Positions 14,780 to 22,595 of a stretch of DNA of 28,026 bases are shown piece after piece (position 1 is the first letter of the stretch; each line of letters opens with the position of its first letter). Under the pieces are notes generated by a model. That model was given only the letters and a program-made list of their open reading frames with translations. It made no database searches and was not told where the DNA came from. Location: positions 1 to 28,026 of the forward strand of contig JAISRV010000182.1 in the NCBI GenBank assembly GCA_031273445.1, written 5' to 3'. The position numbers were made by a program, and so were the translations under genes. Source of the stretch: Candidatus Adiutrix sp. GTDB lineage: Bacteria; Desulfobacterota; Desulfarculia; Adiutricales; Adiutricaceae.

Positions 14780-15910
14780 TCAGACCTCGCCGGACAATTC
14801 CAGGGCGCGGCGATCCAGAAGAGCGGTCAGGCCTTCCGTCGAAGGGTCGTGCCCGAAAACATCGCGCCACAGGCGCGGGCTCTCCATGCACATATAGATG
14901 ACGGTCTCCGGCCGCAACGTTTCTTTGAGGGCGGCGACAAGCGCTTTATACATGCGGGCGCGCAAAGGGCGCGGATAGCGCATCTTCCCGTCGCCGCCGC
15001 GTATGAACTCGCCGTCGTATATGCGTGTGCCGGGCCGCCGCTCCAACATGACGTTCTTCAGGCTCGGCAGGTAACGGAAACAGCCCAGGGAAACCCAGGC
15101 CACAGTCGCCTGGCCCAGATGCTGGCCGATGAGCCTGACCGTTTCCCGGTAGCCGTCTTCCCAGCCGGGGTGGTCGATAAGGGGATCAAAGTGAAGCCCT
15201 ATGGGGAAACCGGCCTTGGCGGCCCGGCGGGCGGCCTCCAGCCTGGCCGGGAGGGGGGCCGCGCCCGCCTCTTCACTGCGGCAGACGCCAGGCGCGTTGA
15301 CCGAAAAACTTATGACCGTTCGCCCATTGTGCTCAAGGCCGAGCAGATGATCAACACGGTCGGTTTTAGTCTTCAGTTCCAGCGTGGCCGCTCGCGATTT
15401 AGCAAAAATCGGCGCCATTCGCGCGGCCAGGGCGGTATTCTCGTCCAGCAGCAGGCTGTCGGTGAACTCGCCGGTGCAAAACCGCTTCGGGCGCTTATCG
15501 GGCGGCAGGGCCAAAATATTCTTCAGCTCCGCCAGCCCTTCTTCCACGTTGCCGAAAAGCGCCAGGGCCTCCGCGCCAAGGTAGGCCTCAAGGATGCAGT
15601 AGCGACAGCCCATGGTGCAGCCCAGCCCGAAGTGAAATATCGCCAGACCGCAGCAATTGTAATTGGGCGTGGCCGGACAGGGCTTGATGAAAGCGCCCCG
15701 ATGCCTGGTCACCAGCAGATCGCGCCGCCCGAAAGCCGAATAGTCGGCCGGACCTATGGGCGGCAGGCGCGAAAATTCTCGCCCGGGAAAACGTTCCGCG
15801 AACCGCTCGCCCAGAAACTCGTCTTCGATCAGAATCCGCCCGCCTCCTTTTGTGGCCAAAGGCCCCGTCGCCCGGTTCGGCCCGCCCTGCCGTTTCGCCT
15901 CATTGGTCAT
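14780..15910 (-). CDS. Spore photoproduct lyase-like radical SAM protein
   Basis: A 376-aa radical SAM protein of the SPL/DNA photolyase (COG1533-like) group. The cluster motif is CTMGCRYC (Cys98, Cys102, Cys105: CX3CX2C, as in spore photoproduct lyase) in the context FHFGLGCTMGCRYCILEAYL. Further family-like blocks are FCTGEFTDSLLLD, LELKTKTDRVDHLL, ISFSVNAPGV, GLHFDPLIDHPGWEDGY and WVSLGCFRYLP. It presumably repairs thymine lesions or carries out a related radical reaction. The ATG at 15910 gives an 11-base overlap with the ParB-like gene in front (ATGACCAATGA); earlier in-frame starts reach further into that gene. No spore genes are visible, as expected for a Gram-negative member of the family. 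Confidence 0.85.
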   Translation of the reverse strand: MTNEAKRQGGPNRATGPLATKGGGRILIEDEFLGERFAERFPGREFSRLPPIGPADYSAFGRRDLLVTRHRGAFIKPCPATPNYNCCGLAIFHFGLGCTMGCRYCILEAYLGAEALALFGNVEEGLAELKNILALPPDKRPKRFCTGEFTDSLLLDENTALAARMAPIFAKSRAATLELKTKTDRVDHLLGLEHNGRTVISFSVNAPGVCRSEEAGAAPLPARLEAARRAAKAGFPIGLHFDPLIDHPGWEDGYRETVRLIGQHLGQATVAWVSLGCFRYLPSLKNVMLERRPGTRIYDGEFIRGGDGKMRYPRPLRARMYKALVAALKETLRPETVIYMCMESPRLWRDVFGHDPSTEGLTALLDRRALELSGEV

Positions 15911-16886
15911 CGCCGTCATCCAGATCGTCGTCCAGGAAGAGCCCGCGCATGGCCGCTTTATCAGGAAGTTCAGCCACGCGGGCGGCCAACCGGGCAAACT
16001 CTTCATAGGTGGAAAAAGTCAGTCGCAGACCGTAACTGACGTCTTCGAAGCTCCAGTCCGTCTCCAGGCGCATAGCCCGCGGCAGCGCCAACTCGCGTAT
16101 TTGACGCCGCCGCCGGTCAGTCAATTTCGCCAGACGCGGGTGGCGCCGCCGCCACAGAAGCTCGCGGGCCGCTTCTTCCGCGTCCGCCCGCTTTTTTTCA
16201 GCCGCCGGCCGCAAGACTGCCGCAAAAGAAGGCAGGGCCAGAAGACGAGACGGGGGCAAGTTTTCACGCCGCGCCACATCCTCCAGCCAGTCCAGCCACT
16301 GCTTTTTTTTCTGTTTGCTGGGTTCAAGCCGGTAAAAGAGATCAAGCAGCGCCGCCCTTTCCTTTTCCGGCCAGGCGGCAATGCGGGCCGCAGTCTCCAG
16401 ATCCAGCCGGCCGCGAGCCAGCTCCTCCAGAGCCTCTGGCGGCAGTTCGGCGGCGCGCCGACGCCATTGCCGTATTTTGGAGGAACCCCCAAGTTCCAAG
16501 CAAGCGGCTAGAGCGGAAGATTCTTCAGGGGTCAGATGTTCGGCCAGAAAGCGCCAAATCAGAGCCGTTTCAGCCTCGTTCCAGCCTCGCTCCTGATTGT
16601 CGGCCAGAGCCAGGGCCGCGGCCCGACCGAGGGACAGCGGGCCAAGGTCCACCACCGGGGCGCTTGAACAGCCCAGGGCGCGCAAGGCCGCCAGCCGCCT
16701 GGCGCCGGCGGCCAGACGCTGTTCCGGCCCGTCGTGAAAAATGATGAGAGGGCGCGCCAGGCCGACCGCCTCAATAGAGGCGATCAGCGGCTCCAGAGGC
16801 CGGGACAGACTTTGCGGCAGGAAGGGATAAAGGCCATCCAGGGGCGCCTCCCGCGGCGCCTGGATGGCCGGGTGGGATAAAATCAC
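15900..16886 (-). CDS. ParB-like nuclease-domain protein
   Basis: A 328-aa cytoplasmic protein. Residues about 15-110 look like a ParB/Srx-type N-terminal domain: LIASIEAVGLARPLII, then GPEQRLAAGARRLAALRALG and LADNQERGWNEAE. The rest is helical, Leu/Ala/Arg-rich, and ends in an acidic tail (DDDLDDGDD). It precedes and overlaps the SPL-like gene, so the two are translationally coupled and likely act together, perhaps by locating DNA for the repair enzyme (inference). It is not the housekeeping ParB of a parAB operon, because no parA is adjacent and the architecture differs. Confidence 0.7.
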   Translation of the reverse strand: MILSHPAIQAPREAPLDGLYPFLPQSLSRPLEPLIASIEAVGLARPLIIFHDGPEQRLAAGARRLAALRALGCSSAPVVDLGPLSLGRAAALALADNQERGWNEAETALIWRFLAEHLTPEESSALAACLELGGSSKIRQWRRRAAELPPEALEELARGRLDLETAARIAAWPEKERAALLDLFYRLEPSKQKKKQWLDWLEDVARRENLPPSRLLALPSFAAVLRPAAEKKRADAEEAARELLWRRRHPRLAKLTDRRRRQIRELALPRAMRLETDWSFEDVSYGLRLTFSTYEEFARLAARVAELPDKAAMRGLFLDDDLDDGDDQ

Positions 16887-16934
16887 TGATTCCTCGCAAA
16901 GGCGGCAAGCGCCGTAACCGGAACCCGGCCGGGC

Positions 16935-17582
16935 TCAGTTGATGATCTGAAAGCCCTCGGCCGTCAATGCGCCGACGGCGGTCACCCGGCGGCCACGCGA
17001 AACTTTTAGAATAACCACGCCCTTGTCGGCTGTTTCCCGCCTGGGTAAGGACAAAAAGCTCAAAAGGGCGACATCGTGCCCCGACAAAATAGCCGCAATG
17101 CGGCCGATGTAGCCCGGCGCCTCAAAATGGCCGGCCTCTTCAGAAAGATAGATAAAGTCGTCGCGGTCGGCCGCGCCCAGGATATGCACGATCAGGTTAA
17201 AAAGATCGGCGGCCGTGACTATGCCCACCAGGCGGCCGTCGGCCTCCACCACCGGGTAGGCCCCCAGGCCTTTCCGATGCCCTTCCATCATAGCCGTTAG
17301 AACATCGTCGTCCGGGGAAAGGGTGATAATATTTTTGCGCATCACATCCCGGACTTTCAGCTTGGCGACCAGATAGCGGGCCTCGTGGACTGAAAGAGTG
17401 CTGGCGGCTGAGGGTTGGGCCTCAAGGATGTTGCGATAAGTCACCAGCCCCGCCAAACGGCCGTTTTCCATAACCGGCAGACGGCGGAATCGTCGTTCTT
17501 TCATGACGCGAGCCGCATCGGCGATAGAGGCGTCCGAGTCAATAGTCACGGGATCCCGGGTCATCCAGTATCTTACTTTCAT
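16935..17582 (-). CDS. CBS-domain protein with C-terminal ACT domain (AcuB-like)
   Basis: A 215-aa protein. It has two CBS repeats: residues about 5-57 (YWMTRDPVTID, RRLPVMENGRLAGLVTYRNI) and 77-130 (VRDVMRKNIITLSPDD, AYPVVEADGRLVGIVTAADL). An ACT-like domain follows at about 142-212 (FEAPGYIGRIAAILSGHDV...). CBS pairs bind adenosine nucleotides and ACT domains bind small ligands such as amino acids, so it is probably a metabolic sensor; its partner is unknown. The start at 17582 is the only sensible one (GGGGA upstream). A perfect 11-bp hairpin lies in its 5' region (17623-17651). Confidence 0.88.
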   Translation of the reverse strand: MKVRYWMTRDPVTIDSDASIADAARVMKERRFRRLPVMENGRLAGLVTYRNILEAQPSAASTLSVHEARYLVAKLKVRDVMRKNIITLSPDDDVLTAMMEGHRKGLGAYPVVEADGRLVGIVTAADLFNLIVHILGAADRDDFIYLSEEAGHFEAPGYIGRIAAILSGHDVALLSFLSLPRRETADKGVVILKVSRGRRVTAVGALTAEGFQIIN

Positions 17583-17622
17583 GGCGTCCCCAATTGGGCG
17601 ATATCTGCGAAGAGCGAACCGA

Positions 17623-17651
17623 ACGCCTTACAGATTGAAACTGTAAGGCGT
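17623..17651. other. Perfect 11-bp hairpin between ridA and the CBS gene
   Basis: ACGCCTTACAG (17623-17633) pairs fully with CTGTAAGGCGT (17641-17651) around a 7-base loop. There is no T-run on either side. It lies after the ridA stop and before the CBS gene, so it may end the ridA transcript, protect it, or bind a regulator as an operator. Confidence 0.55.
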
Positions 17652-17712
17652 CCAGGGGTTGAGAATGGCCGAGCGCCGCCGGCCGGAGCCGGTTTTAAAG
17701 CGCTCCGGAGCC

Positions 17713-18087
17713 TCATATTTCGGCTGTGGCCTCAATTTCAATTTTAGCGCCCAACGGCAGGGCCGCCACCTGAACCGTGGCCCGAGCCGGGCAGTCGCCG
17801 GCGAAAAAAGAGCCGTAAACTTCGTTGACCGGTTTGAAATCGGCGAGATCAGTCATGAAGATGCCCACCCGCACCACCTTGTCCAGCGAGCTGCCGGCGG
17901 CCTCCAGGATGGCCTTGACGTTGGTCAGGCTCTGACGGGCCTGCTCCGTCGTGGAATCAGGCATTTTACCGGTAGCCGGGTCGATGGGCAACTGCCCTGA
18001 GACGAAAACGGCGGAAGCTGTTTTGATGGCCTGCGAATAGGGGCCGATGGCGGCGGGGGCCTTGTCGGTCTTGACGCTTTGTTTCAT
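17713..18087 (-). CDS. ridA: RidA family enamine/imine deaminase
   Basis: A 124-aa RidA/YjgF protein of normal family length. It hydrolyses reactive 2-aminoacrylate-type enamines formed by PLP enzymes. The signature is intact: APAAIGPYSQAI at the N terminus, FVSGQLPIDP, and DCPARATVQVAALP with the active-site Arg102, followed by KIEIEATA with the conserved Glu. AAGGAG sits 9 bases before the ATG. The 150-bp gap to uppS upstream holds a hairpin but no convincing gene. Confidence 0.95.
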   Translation of the reverse strand: MKQSVKTDKAPAAIGPYSQAIKTASAVFVSGQLPIDPATGKMPDSTTEQARQSLTNVKAILEAAGSSLDKVVRVGIFMTDLADFKPVNEVYGSFFAGDCPARATVQVAALPLGAKIEIEATAEI

Positions 18088-18207
18088 AATTTACTGCTCC
18101 TTAAACAAACGATTTATCGTTAATTGGCGATATGGACGGCCGCGCCGCCATGTTCTCTTCACCATATATATCAGCCCCGTAAAGGGCCGAGGAAAAGCTG
18201 GCGTCCT

Positions 18208-18233
18208 GTGCGGTTAGTTCCTTATAACCGCAC
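18208..18233. other. Hairpin downstream of uppS
   Basis: A perfect 9-bp stem (18208-18216 with 18225-18233, GTGCGGTTA/TAACCGCAC) with an 8-base loop starts 7 bases past the uppS stop codon. No T-tract follows, so it is probably not a strong intrinsic terminator. Confidence 0.5.
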
Positions 18234-18239
18234 CGTCCA

Positions 18240-18944
18240 TTAGGCGCCGCAGAGGCCGTAGCGTCGTTCCCGGCGCCCGTATTCTTCAAGAGCGGCGGCG
18301 AAATCGTCTTCTCCGAAATCAGGCCACAGGGTCGGGGTGAAATAGAGTTCCGTGTAGGCGCACTGCCACAGAAGAAAATTAGACGCGCGCATGTCGCCGC
18401 CGGTACGGATCAAAAGATCGGGATCGGGCAGAAGGTTGGTCCAGAGCTTTTGCTCCACAGCTTCCGGAGTGATGGATTCCACGGTTCTTGCGCCGCGGCG
18501 GACCTCATCGGCCAAAAGCCGAGCCGCCCTCGCCAGTTCCGCCCGGCTGCCGTAGGACAGAGCCAGATTGAGGGTTATGGCTTCGTTCATAGCCGTGGCT
18601 TCCGCCGCCGCCAGCCCGTCGCGAACCGGCGCCGGCATGGCTTCTATGTCGCCGATGGCGGAAAGACGCACCCCGCGTCGCAGAAGCTCATCCGCTTCCG
18701 ATTCAAGATAGCGGCTCAGCAACTCGAAAAGACCCTGCACTTCGTCTTGCGGCCGCCCCCAGTTTTCAGTCGAAAAGGCGTAAAGGGTCAGAACGCGAAC
18801 CTCGGCCGCCATGGCCGCCTTAAGCGCCTTGCGCACTGACTCTGCGCCGGCTTTGTGCCCTTCAGAGCGCTTCAGGCCCCGCTGCGAAGCCCAGCGGCCG
18901 TTTCCGTCCATGATTATGGCGACGTGTACGGGCGTAGGATTCAT
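18240..18944 (-). CDS. uppS: Isoprenyl transferase (undecaprenyl diphosphate synthase)
   Basis: A 234-aa cis-prenyltransferase that makes the C55 lipid carrier for peptidoglycan and other envelope polymers. Catalytic motif IIMDGNGRWA with Asp13 is intact, followed by HKAGAES, LTLYAFSTENWGRP, and the C-terminal DLLIRTGGDMRASNF and YTELYFTPTLWPDF motifs that bind isopentenyl diphosphate. The start codon overlaps the stop of the upstream lipoprotein gene (ATGA, 18941-18944), so the two are translationally coupled. Confidence 0.97.
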   Translation of the reverse strand: MNPTPVHVAIIMDGNGRWASQRGLKRSEGHKAGAESVRKALKAAMAAEVRVLTLYAFSTENWGRPQDEVQGLFELLSRYLESEADELLRRGVRLSAIGDIEAMPAPVRDGLAAAEATAMNEAITLNLALSYGSRAELARAARLLADEVRRGARTVESITPEAVEQKLWTNLLPDPDLLIRTGGDMRASNFLLWQCAYTELYFTPTLWPDFGEDDFAAALEEYGRRERRYGLCGA

Positions 18945-19498
18945 AAGGGCTCAATCAAAACAGTGAAATAATCGGCTTTATACCAGGCCGCCAAAAAATC
19001 GGACCAGGGCAGAATCTGTTGATTGACGGAGCAGGAGTTGACCACCGGCCCATCGGGATTATAACCGACGATTACGGCGTAACTGCCTTTTTCCACCGGC
19101 GGCACGCCCTGATCCAGCCGCACGATTATGGGCTTGTGCTGACGGACGCATTCAACCAGATTTTCCGGCGATCCGGCGTAAAAGTCGGCTTTCAGGCCTT
19201 CCCGCCGGGCCCATATGACCATGTCCCGGCCCATGCCCCGGATGTTGTCGGTCAGATTGAGCGCGGCGCTTTCAGCGGCGACGGGGCGCCCGTTGTAAGT
19301 CATGACCGAGGCCAGGGCGGCCGGCCCGCAGGACATGTTCTCATCGACAAAAAACGGCACCTGCAATATCAGGCGGCTCTCAATGGGGATGATGAATTCC
19401 GCGGCTTTGGGCCGCCCTAAAGCGGAGAGACAACCGGCGCTTAGAGTCAACAAAGCAAGCATAAAGCCGCAAGCGGTTATTTTTGATATTTTTGTCAT
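18941..19498 (-). CDS. C39-like peptidase-fold lipoprotein, catalytic residues partly replaced
   Basis: A 185-aa putative lipoprotein with lipobox LSAGC (Cys23). The core resembles the C39/papain-like fold of bacteriocin-processing proteases: LQVPFFVDENMSCGPAAL with the nucleophile-position Cys57, then RLDQG and GSYAVIVGYNPDG. In active relatives the last block starts with His (H-[YF]-x-V-x-x-GY) and is followed by Asp-Pro. Here Ser139 and Asn154 occupy those positions, so it may be a non-catalytic binding protein or use a different mechanism. It overlaps uppS by 4 bases and lies 10 bases after the RluD-type gene, so it belongs to the same transcript. Its link to lipid-carrier synthesis is unknown. 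Confidence 0.72.
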   Translation of the reverse strand: MTKISKITACGFMLALLTLSAGCLSALGRPKAAEFIIPIESRLILQVPFFVDENMSCGPAALASVMTYNGRPVAAESAALNLTDNIRGMGRDMVIWARREGLKADFYAGSPENLVECVRQHKPIIVRLDQGVPPVEKGSYAVIVGYNPDGPVVNSCSVNQQILPWSDFLAAWYKADYFTVLIEPL

Positions 19499-19508
19499 TT
19501 TTGCAAAC

Positions 19509-20480
19509 TTAAGCCTTTTCCAAAGCGAGAATCTCCCGCAGAAAAATTCGAAAGTCGGAAGGCCAAGGCGCGCGAAAAGTCATTTCAGTCGAGTTGACGG
19601 GATGGACTATGGTCAGACGTCTGGCGTGCAACATTTGGCGTTTTATAAGAGGCCCCAGAGAAGGGAATTTTTTGACCAGGTCGCCCGGCCCGCGGCTGTA
19701 GACGGGATCGCCCAGCACCGGGAGGCCAAGACTTTGCAAATGAACCCGCGCCTGGTGGGTGCGGCCGGTGACCAGCCTGAGAGCCGCCAGAGAGAGGCCG
19801 GTTTTGGGAAAATGGCGCAAAATTTTGTAATACGTGAGCGCGGCCCGACCGCGAGGCGCGCCGGCGTACATTTTGCGGCGCTGGGTAGGGTGACGCCCTA
19901 TGGGCGCGTCGACCAGGCCGCAATCATTACGGGGCCGCCCGGAAACAAAAGCCAGGTAAATTTTCTTCGTTTCGCGGCGGCCGAACATTTCAGAAAGGGC
20001 GCGCAAAGCCGGCTCATTTTTGGCGGTTATCAGCACTCCGCTCGTATCGCGATCCAGACGATGCGCCAGACCGGGGCGCAAATGTTCGCCGACGCCGTTT
20101 AAACGCGGATTTCTGGCCAGAAGCCCGCCGGCCAGCGTCGGCTCCCGGCGGCCGGCGCCGGGGTGCGCCATAAGGCCCCAGGGTTTGTCCAAAACAAGAA
20201 TATCCTCGTCTTCATATATTACGGATATCTCCAGGCCATAATCAGGCTCCAGCTTGGTTAAGGGGCTTTCGGGAGGCTGGAAGACCACGCGTTGTCCGGC
20301 TGCGGCAATCGCGCCGGGTTTGGCCGGGCGACCGTCCAGAGCTATTTTTCCATTCCTGGCCAACCTGGCCAACTGGGTCCGGGAAAATTCCGGGCAACGG
20401 GCCGCCAGAAGCGAGTCCAGCCGCCGGCCGGCCTCGTCTGACGATATCTCAAGGCTGATCATTGCATTGTCGTCGCCCAT
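19509..20480 (-). CDS. rluD: RluD-family pseudouridine synthase
   Basis: A 323-aa RNA pseudouridine synthase of the RluA/RluD group, which normally modifies 23S rRNA. An S4-type RNA-binding domain spans about 7-65 (RRLDSLLAARCPEFSRTQLARL), followed by VLDKPWGLMAHPG and the catalytic motif HRLDRDTSG (140-148, Asp143). Late motifs LVTGRTHQARVHLQSLG and PVLGDPVY are present. The ATG at 20480 has AGGA 8 bases upstream; an internal ATG at 20462 is possible. The exact rRNA site and therefore the precise family member cannot be decided from sequence. Confidence 0.92.
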   Translation of the reverse strand: MGDDNAMISLEISSDEAGRRLDSLLAARCPEFSRTQLARLARNGKIALDGRPAKPGAIAAAGQRVVFQPPESPLTKLEPDYGLEISVIYEDEDILVLDKPWGLMAHPGAGRREPTLAGGLLARNPRLNGVGEHLRPGLAHRLDRDTSGVLITAKNEPALRALSEMFGRRETKKIYLAFVSGRPRNDCGLVDAPIGRHPTQRRKMYAGAPRGRAALTYYKILRHFPKTGLSLAALRLVTGRTHQARVHLQSLGLPVLGDPVYSRGPGDLVKKFPSLGPLIKRQMLHARRLTIVHPVNSTEMTFRAPWPSDFRIFLREILALEKA

Positions 20481-20515
20481 TTCATCATTCCTGCGGAATC
20501 AAAAGGCCGGACTAT

Positions 20516-20549
20516 CGAAAGTCTTCCGCCGCCGAAAGTCTTCCGCCGC
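20516..20549. repeat. Tandem 17-bp duplication
   Basis: CGAAAGTCTTCCGCCGC occurs twice in direct succession (20516-20532 and 20533-20549) in the 128-bp gap between carD and the pseudouridine synthase gene. Two copies only; no function is suggested. Confidence 0.85.
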
Positions 20550-20608
20550 TCAGCTCAGAGCCAGGCGGGATCGCGCCGGACGACGCGAAGAATCGACGAA
20601 TAGGCCCG

Positions 20609-21124
20609 TCAGACGGCGGTTTTGGGCGGAGGGAAAAAACTGTTTACTTCCGCTTCAATGGCTTCCTCGCTTTTGCCGCAAGCCAGAGACACTTCCTTGA
20701 CCAGGAGGATGCGCACCATGTCGAGAAGTTTGCGCTCGCCGAATGAGAGATCCTTTTCAGCGCGCATGGTCAGCAATTCGCGCAACACGGCGGCGACGTC
20801 AAGAAGGGAGCCGGTTTTTATTTTGTCCATATAATCGCGATGACGACGGTTCCAGTTGACGGTGTCGGAAAATTTGACCGGGGGATTTTTCAACAGAGCG
20901 TAGACTTTTTTAACCTGCGTTTTTTTGATCAGAGGTCTTAGGCCGATATCATTTATGTTCTGGGAGGGGATCATGATTTTCATGCCGTTATCCAGAATGC
21001 GCATGACGTAAAAATCGTAGCTCCGCCCGGAAATGGTCCGCTGTTCCATTGCCTCAATGCGGCCAACGCCGTGTGCGGGATAAACCGCCAAGTCGCCAAG
21101 TTCCAAACGCACCACGACCCTCAC
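20609..21124 (-). CDS. carD: CarD family transcriptional regulator
   Basis: A 171-aa CarD/CdnL-type protein that binds the RNA polymerase beta subunit and stabilises open promoter complexes. The N-terminal RNAP-interacting domain is clear (LGDLAVYPAHGVGRIEAMEQRTI, about 8-30, then YVMRILDNGMKIMIPSQN). The C-terminal part is helical (NWNRRHRDYMDKIKTGSLLDVAAVLREL). Three GTG codons are possible starts (21124, 21115, 21112); GTGAGGG just before the last two makes 21112 or 21115 as likely as 21124. It is first in the minus-strand series leading to the pseudouridine synthase, the lipoprotein and uppS. Confidence 0.94.
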   Translation of the reverse strand: MRVVVRLELGDLAVYPAHGVGRIEAMEQRTISGRSYDFYVMRILDNGMKIMIPSQNINDIGLRPLIKKTQVKKVYALLKNPPVKFSDTVNWNRRHRDYMDKIKTGSLLDVAAVLRELLTMRAEKDLSFGERKLLDMVRILLVKEVSLACGKSEEAIEAEVNSFFPPPKTAV

Positions 21125-21291
21125 CTATTTAACCTACAAAATGATATCAAAGTAAATCGCGATTGTCAAGGCTTGCGCTTTCAATTTTTTGAAAGCGAAT
21201 ACAGGATAGAGAGCGCAAAGTAGAAAAAAGAAGCAAAATCGCGCGTCACGGCCAGAAAAAACAAGGCGCGCGTCGCAACTGGCTTGTGCGC

Positions 21292-22467
21292 TCAGGAACG
21301 GTAAGAGCCGTTGATGGAGACGTAATCGTGGGAAAAATCGCAGGTGAGCGCTTCGTATTCGCAAGTCCCGGCTCGTAGATCAATGTCCAGGGTATATTCA
21401 CGCTGCTTCATGACTCGGGTGGCCGCCTCTTCCTGGCCGTTGTCCAGGCCGTTTCTTATCCAGGGCGTTTCGTCGAGGTCAATGTTGACGGCGTAGGGGT
21501 CGAACTCGGCGCCGCAGCGGCCCAAGGCCATGCAGATACGGCCCCAGTTGGCGTCGCAACCAAAAAAAGCGGTTTTGACCAGCGGAGATTCGGCCACGGT
21601 TCTGGCCGCCTTCCGGGCATCGTCCGGGGAAGCCGCGCCGCGAACACGCACGGTGACGAGATGAGTGGCCCCCTCCCCGTCCCTGGCGATCTGCCGGGCC
21701 ACGGAAGACATGACGCCGAAAACAGTTTCGCGAAACTCCCGGCTGTCTTTTTCTTTCCCCATGATTTCCGGCGCCCCGGAAGCGCCGGAAGCCATCATAA
21801 TCAGGCTGTCGTTGGTGGAAGTGTCTCCGTCTACGGTAACGCGGTTGAAGGAAGCCTCGGCCCCTTCCAGCAAAAGTTCACGCAGAAGGTCCGGGGCAAT
21901 TTCGGCGTCGGTCAGGATAAAGCCGAGCATGGTGGCCATATTGGGGGCGATCATGCCCGAACCCTTGGCGCAGGCCCAGACCGTGACGGTTCGGCCGCCC
22001 CGGTCGAACCGGCCTGAGGCGGTCTTGGCCACAGTATCGGTAGTCAGAATAGACTTGGAGAAATCATCAAGACCATTTTCCGTCAGAGAGGAAGTCAGAG
22101 CCGGCAGGGCGGAGACAAGGGCGTCTATTTTTATGGGCTGACCAATAATGCCGGTGGAAGCCAGCATTATTTCATCCGGAGCGCACGGCAACAGATCCGC
22201 CAAAACCGCGGCCGCAAGCCGGCAGTGCTCTTCGCCGGGCTTGCCTGTCTGGGCGTTGGCCTGACCGGCGTTGACCAGAATGGCGCGGCCGCGGCCGCGG
22301 GCCGCCTTGTCCCTCGACCAGGCCACCGGGGCGGCGCGGCAGACGCTCTGCGTAAATACGCCGGCCCAGGCGCAGAGGCCGTCGGCGGCGATGAGCCCCA
22401 GGTCGGGGCGGCCCTTATACCTTAAGCCGGCCTCAACCGCGGCGGCTTTAAAACCTTTGACCATCAT
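21292..22467 (-). CDS. argJ: Glutamate N-acetyltransferase / amino-acid acetyltransferase
   Basis: A 391-aa ArgJ that transfers the acetyl group from N-acetylornithine to glutamate in the cyclic arginine pathway and may also use acetyl-CoA. The autocleavage site is conserved: GSGMIAPNMATML, with Thr179 expected to become the N terminus and nucleophile of the beta chain. Other family blocks are ILVNAGQANA, MLASTGIIGQ, VTVDGDTSTNDS and FFGCDANWGRI. The first of two ATG codons at 22467 follows GGGGAGAG. No other arg genes are adjacent. It is divergent from the regulator gene, and a minus-strand promoter overlaps that gene's promoter. Confidence 0.97.
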   Translation of the reverse strand: MMVKGFKAAAVEAGLRYKGRPDLGLIAADGLCAWAGVFTQSVCRAAPVAWSRDKAARGRGRAILVNAGQANAQTGKPGEEHCRLAAAVLADLLPCAPDEIMLASTGIIGQPIKIDALVSALPALTSSLTENGLDDFSKSILTTDTVAKTASGRFDRGGRTVTVWACAKGSGMIAPNMATMLGFILTDAEIAPDLLRELLLEGAEASFNRVTVDGDTSTNDSLIMMASGASGAPEIMGKEKDSREFRETVFGVMSSVARQIARDGEGATHLVTVRVRGAASPDDARKAARTVAESPLVKTAFFGCDANWGRICMALGRCGAEFDPYAVNIDLDETPWIRNGLDNGQEEAATRVMKQREYTLDIDLRAGTCEYEALTCDFSHDYVSINGSYRS

Positions 22468-22514
22468 GATATAAGTCTCTCCCCGCCCGAAAGAACCACT
22501 TGTTGTTCCCGGAT

Positions 22515-22543
22515 TTGCCGAAACGATAAGGTTGTATTATAAT
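22515..22543 (+). promoter_or_regulatory. Promoter for the 443-aa regulator gene
   Basis: TTGCCG (22515-22520), 17-base spacer and a perfect TATAAT (22538-22543), 52 bases before the start codon. The -10 lies inside the palindrome GTATTATAATAC (22534-22545). Confidence 0.7.
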
Positions 22544-22564
22544 ACGACAGATATGAATATGCAA
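22536..22564 (-). promoter_or_regulatory. Candidate divergent promoter for argJ
   Basis: Because the -10 region is palindromic, the minus strand also reads TATAAT (22541-22536), with TTGCAT (22564-22559) 17 bases upstream. The two promoters would overlap face to face, so only one could be occupied at a time. Confidence 0.45.
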
Positions 22565-22595
22565 ACCAATCCAATCACCGATAAGGGCGGGGGTC

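Noticed and set aside
14849..16039. 396-aa ORF on the plus strand
   Set aside because: Antisense to the SPL-like and ParB-like genes, which have intact motifs and matched overlaps on the minus strand.
18101..18289. 62-aa ORF between uppS and ridA
   Set aside because: It overlaps the end of uppS by 50 bases, has no ribosome binding site and spans a hairpin.
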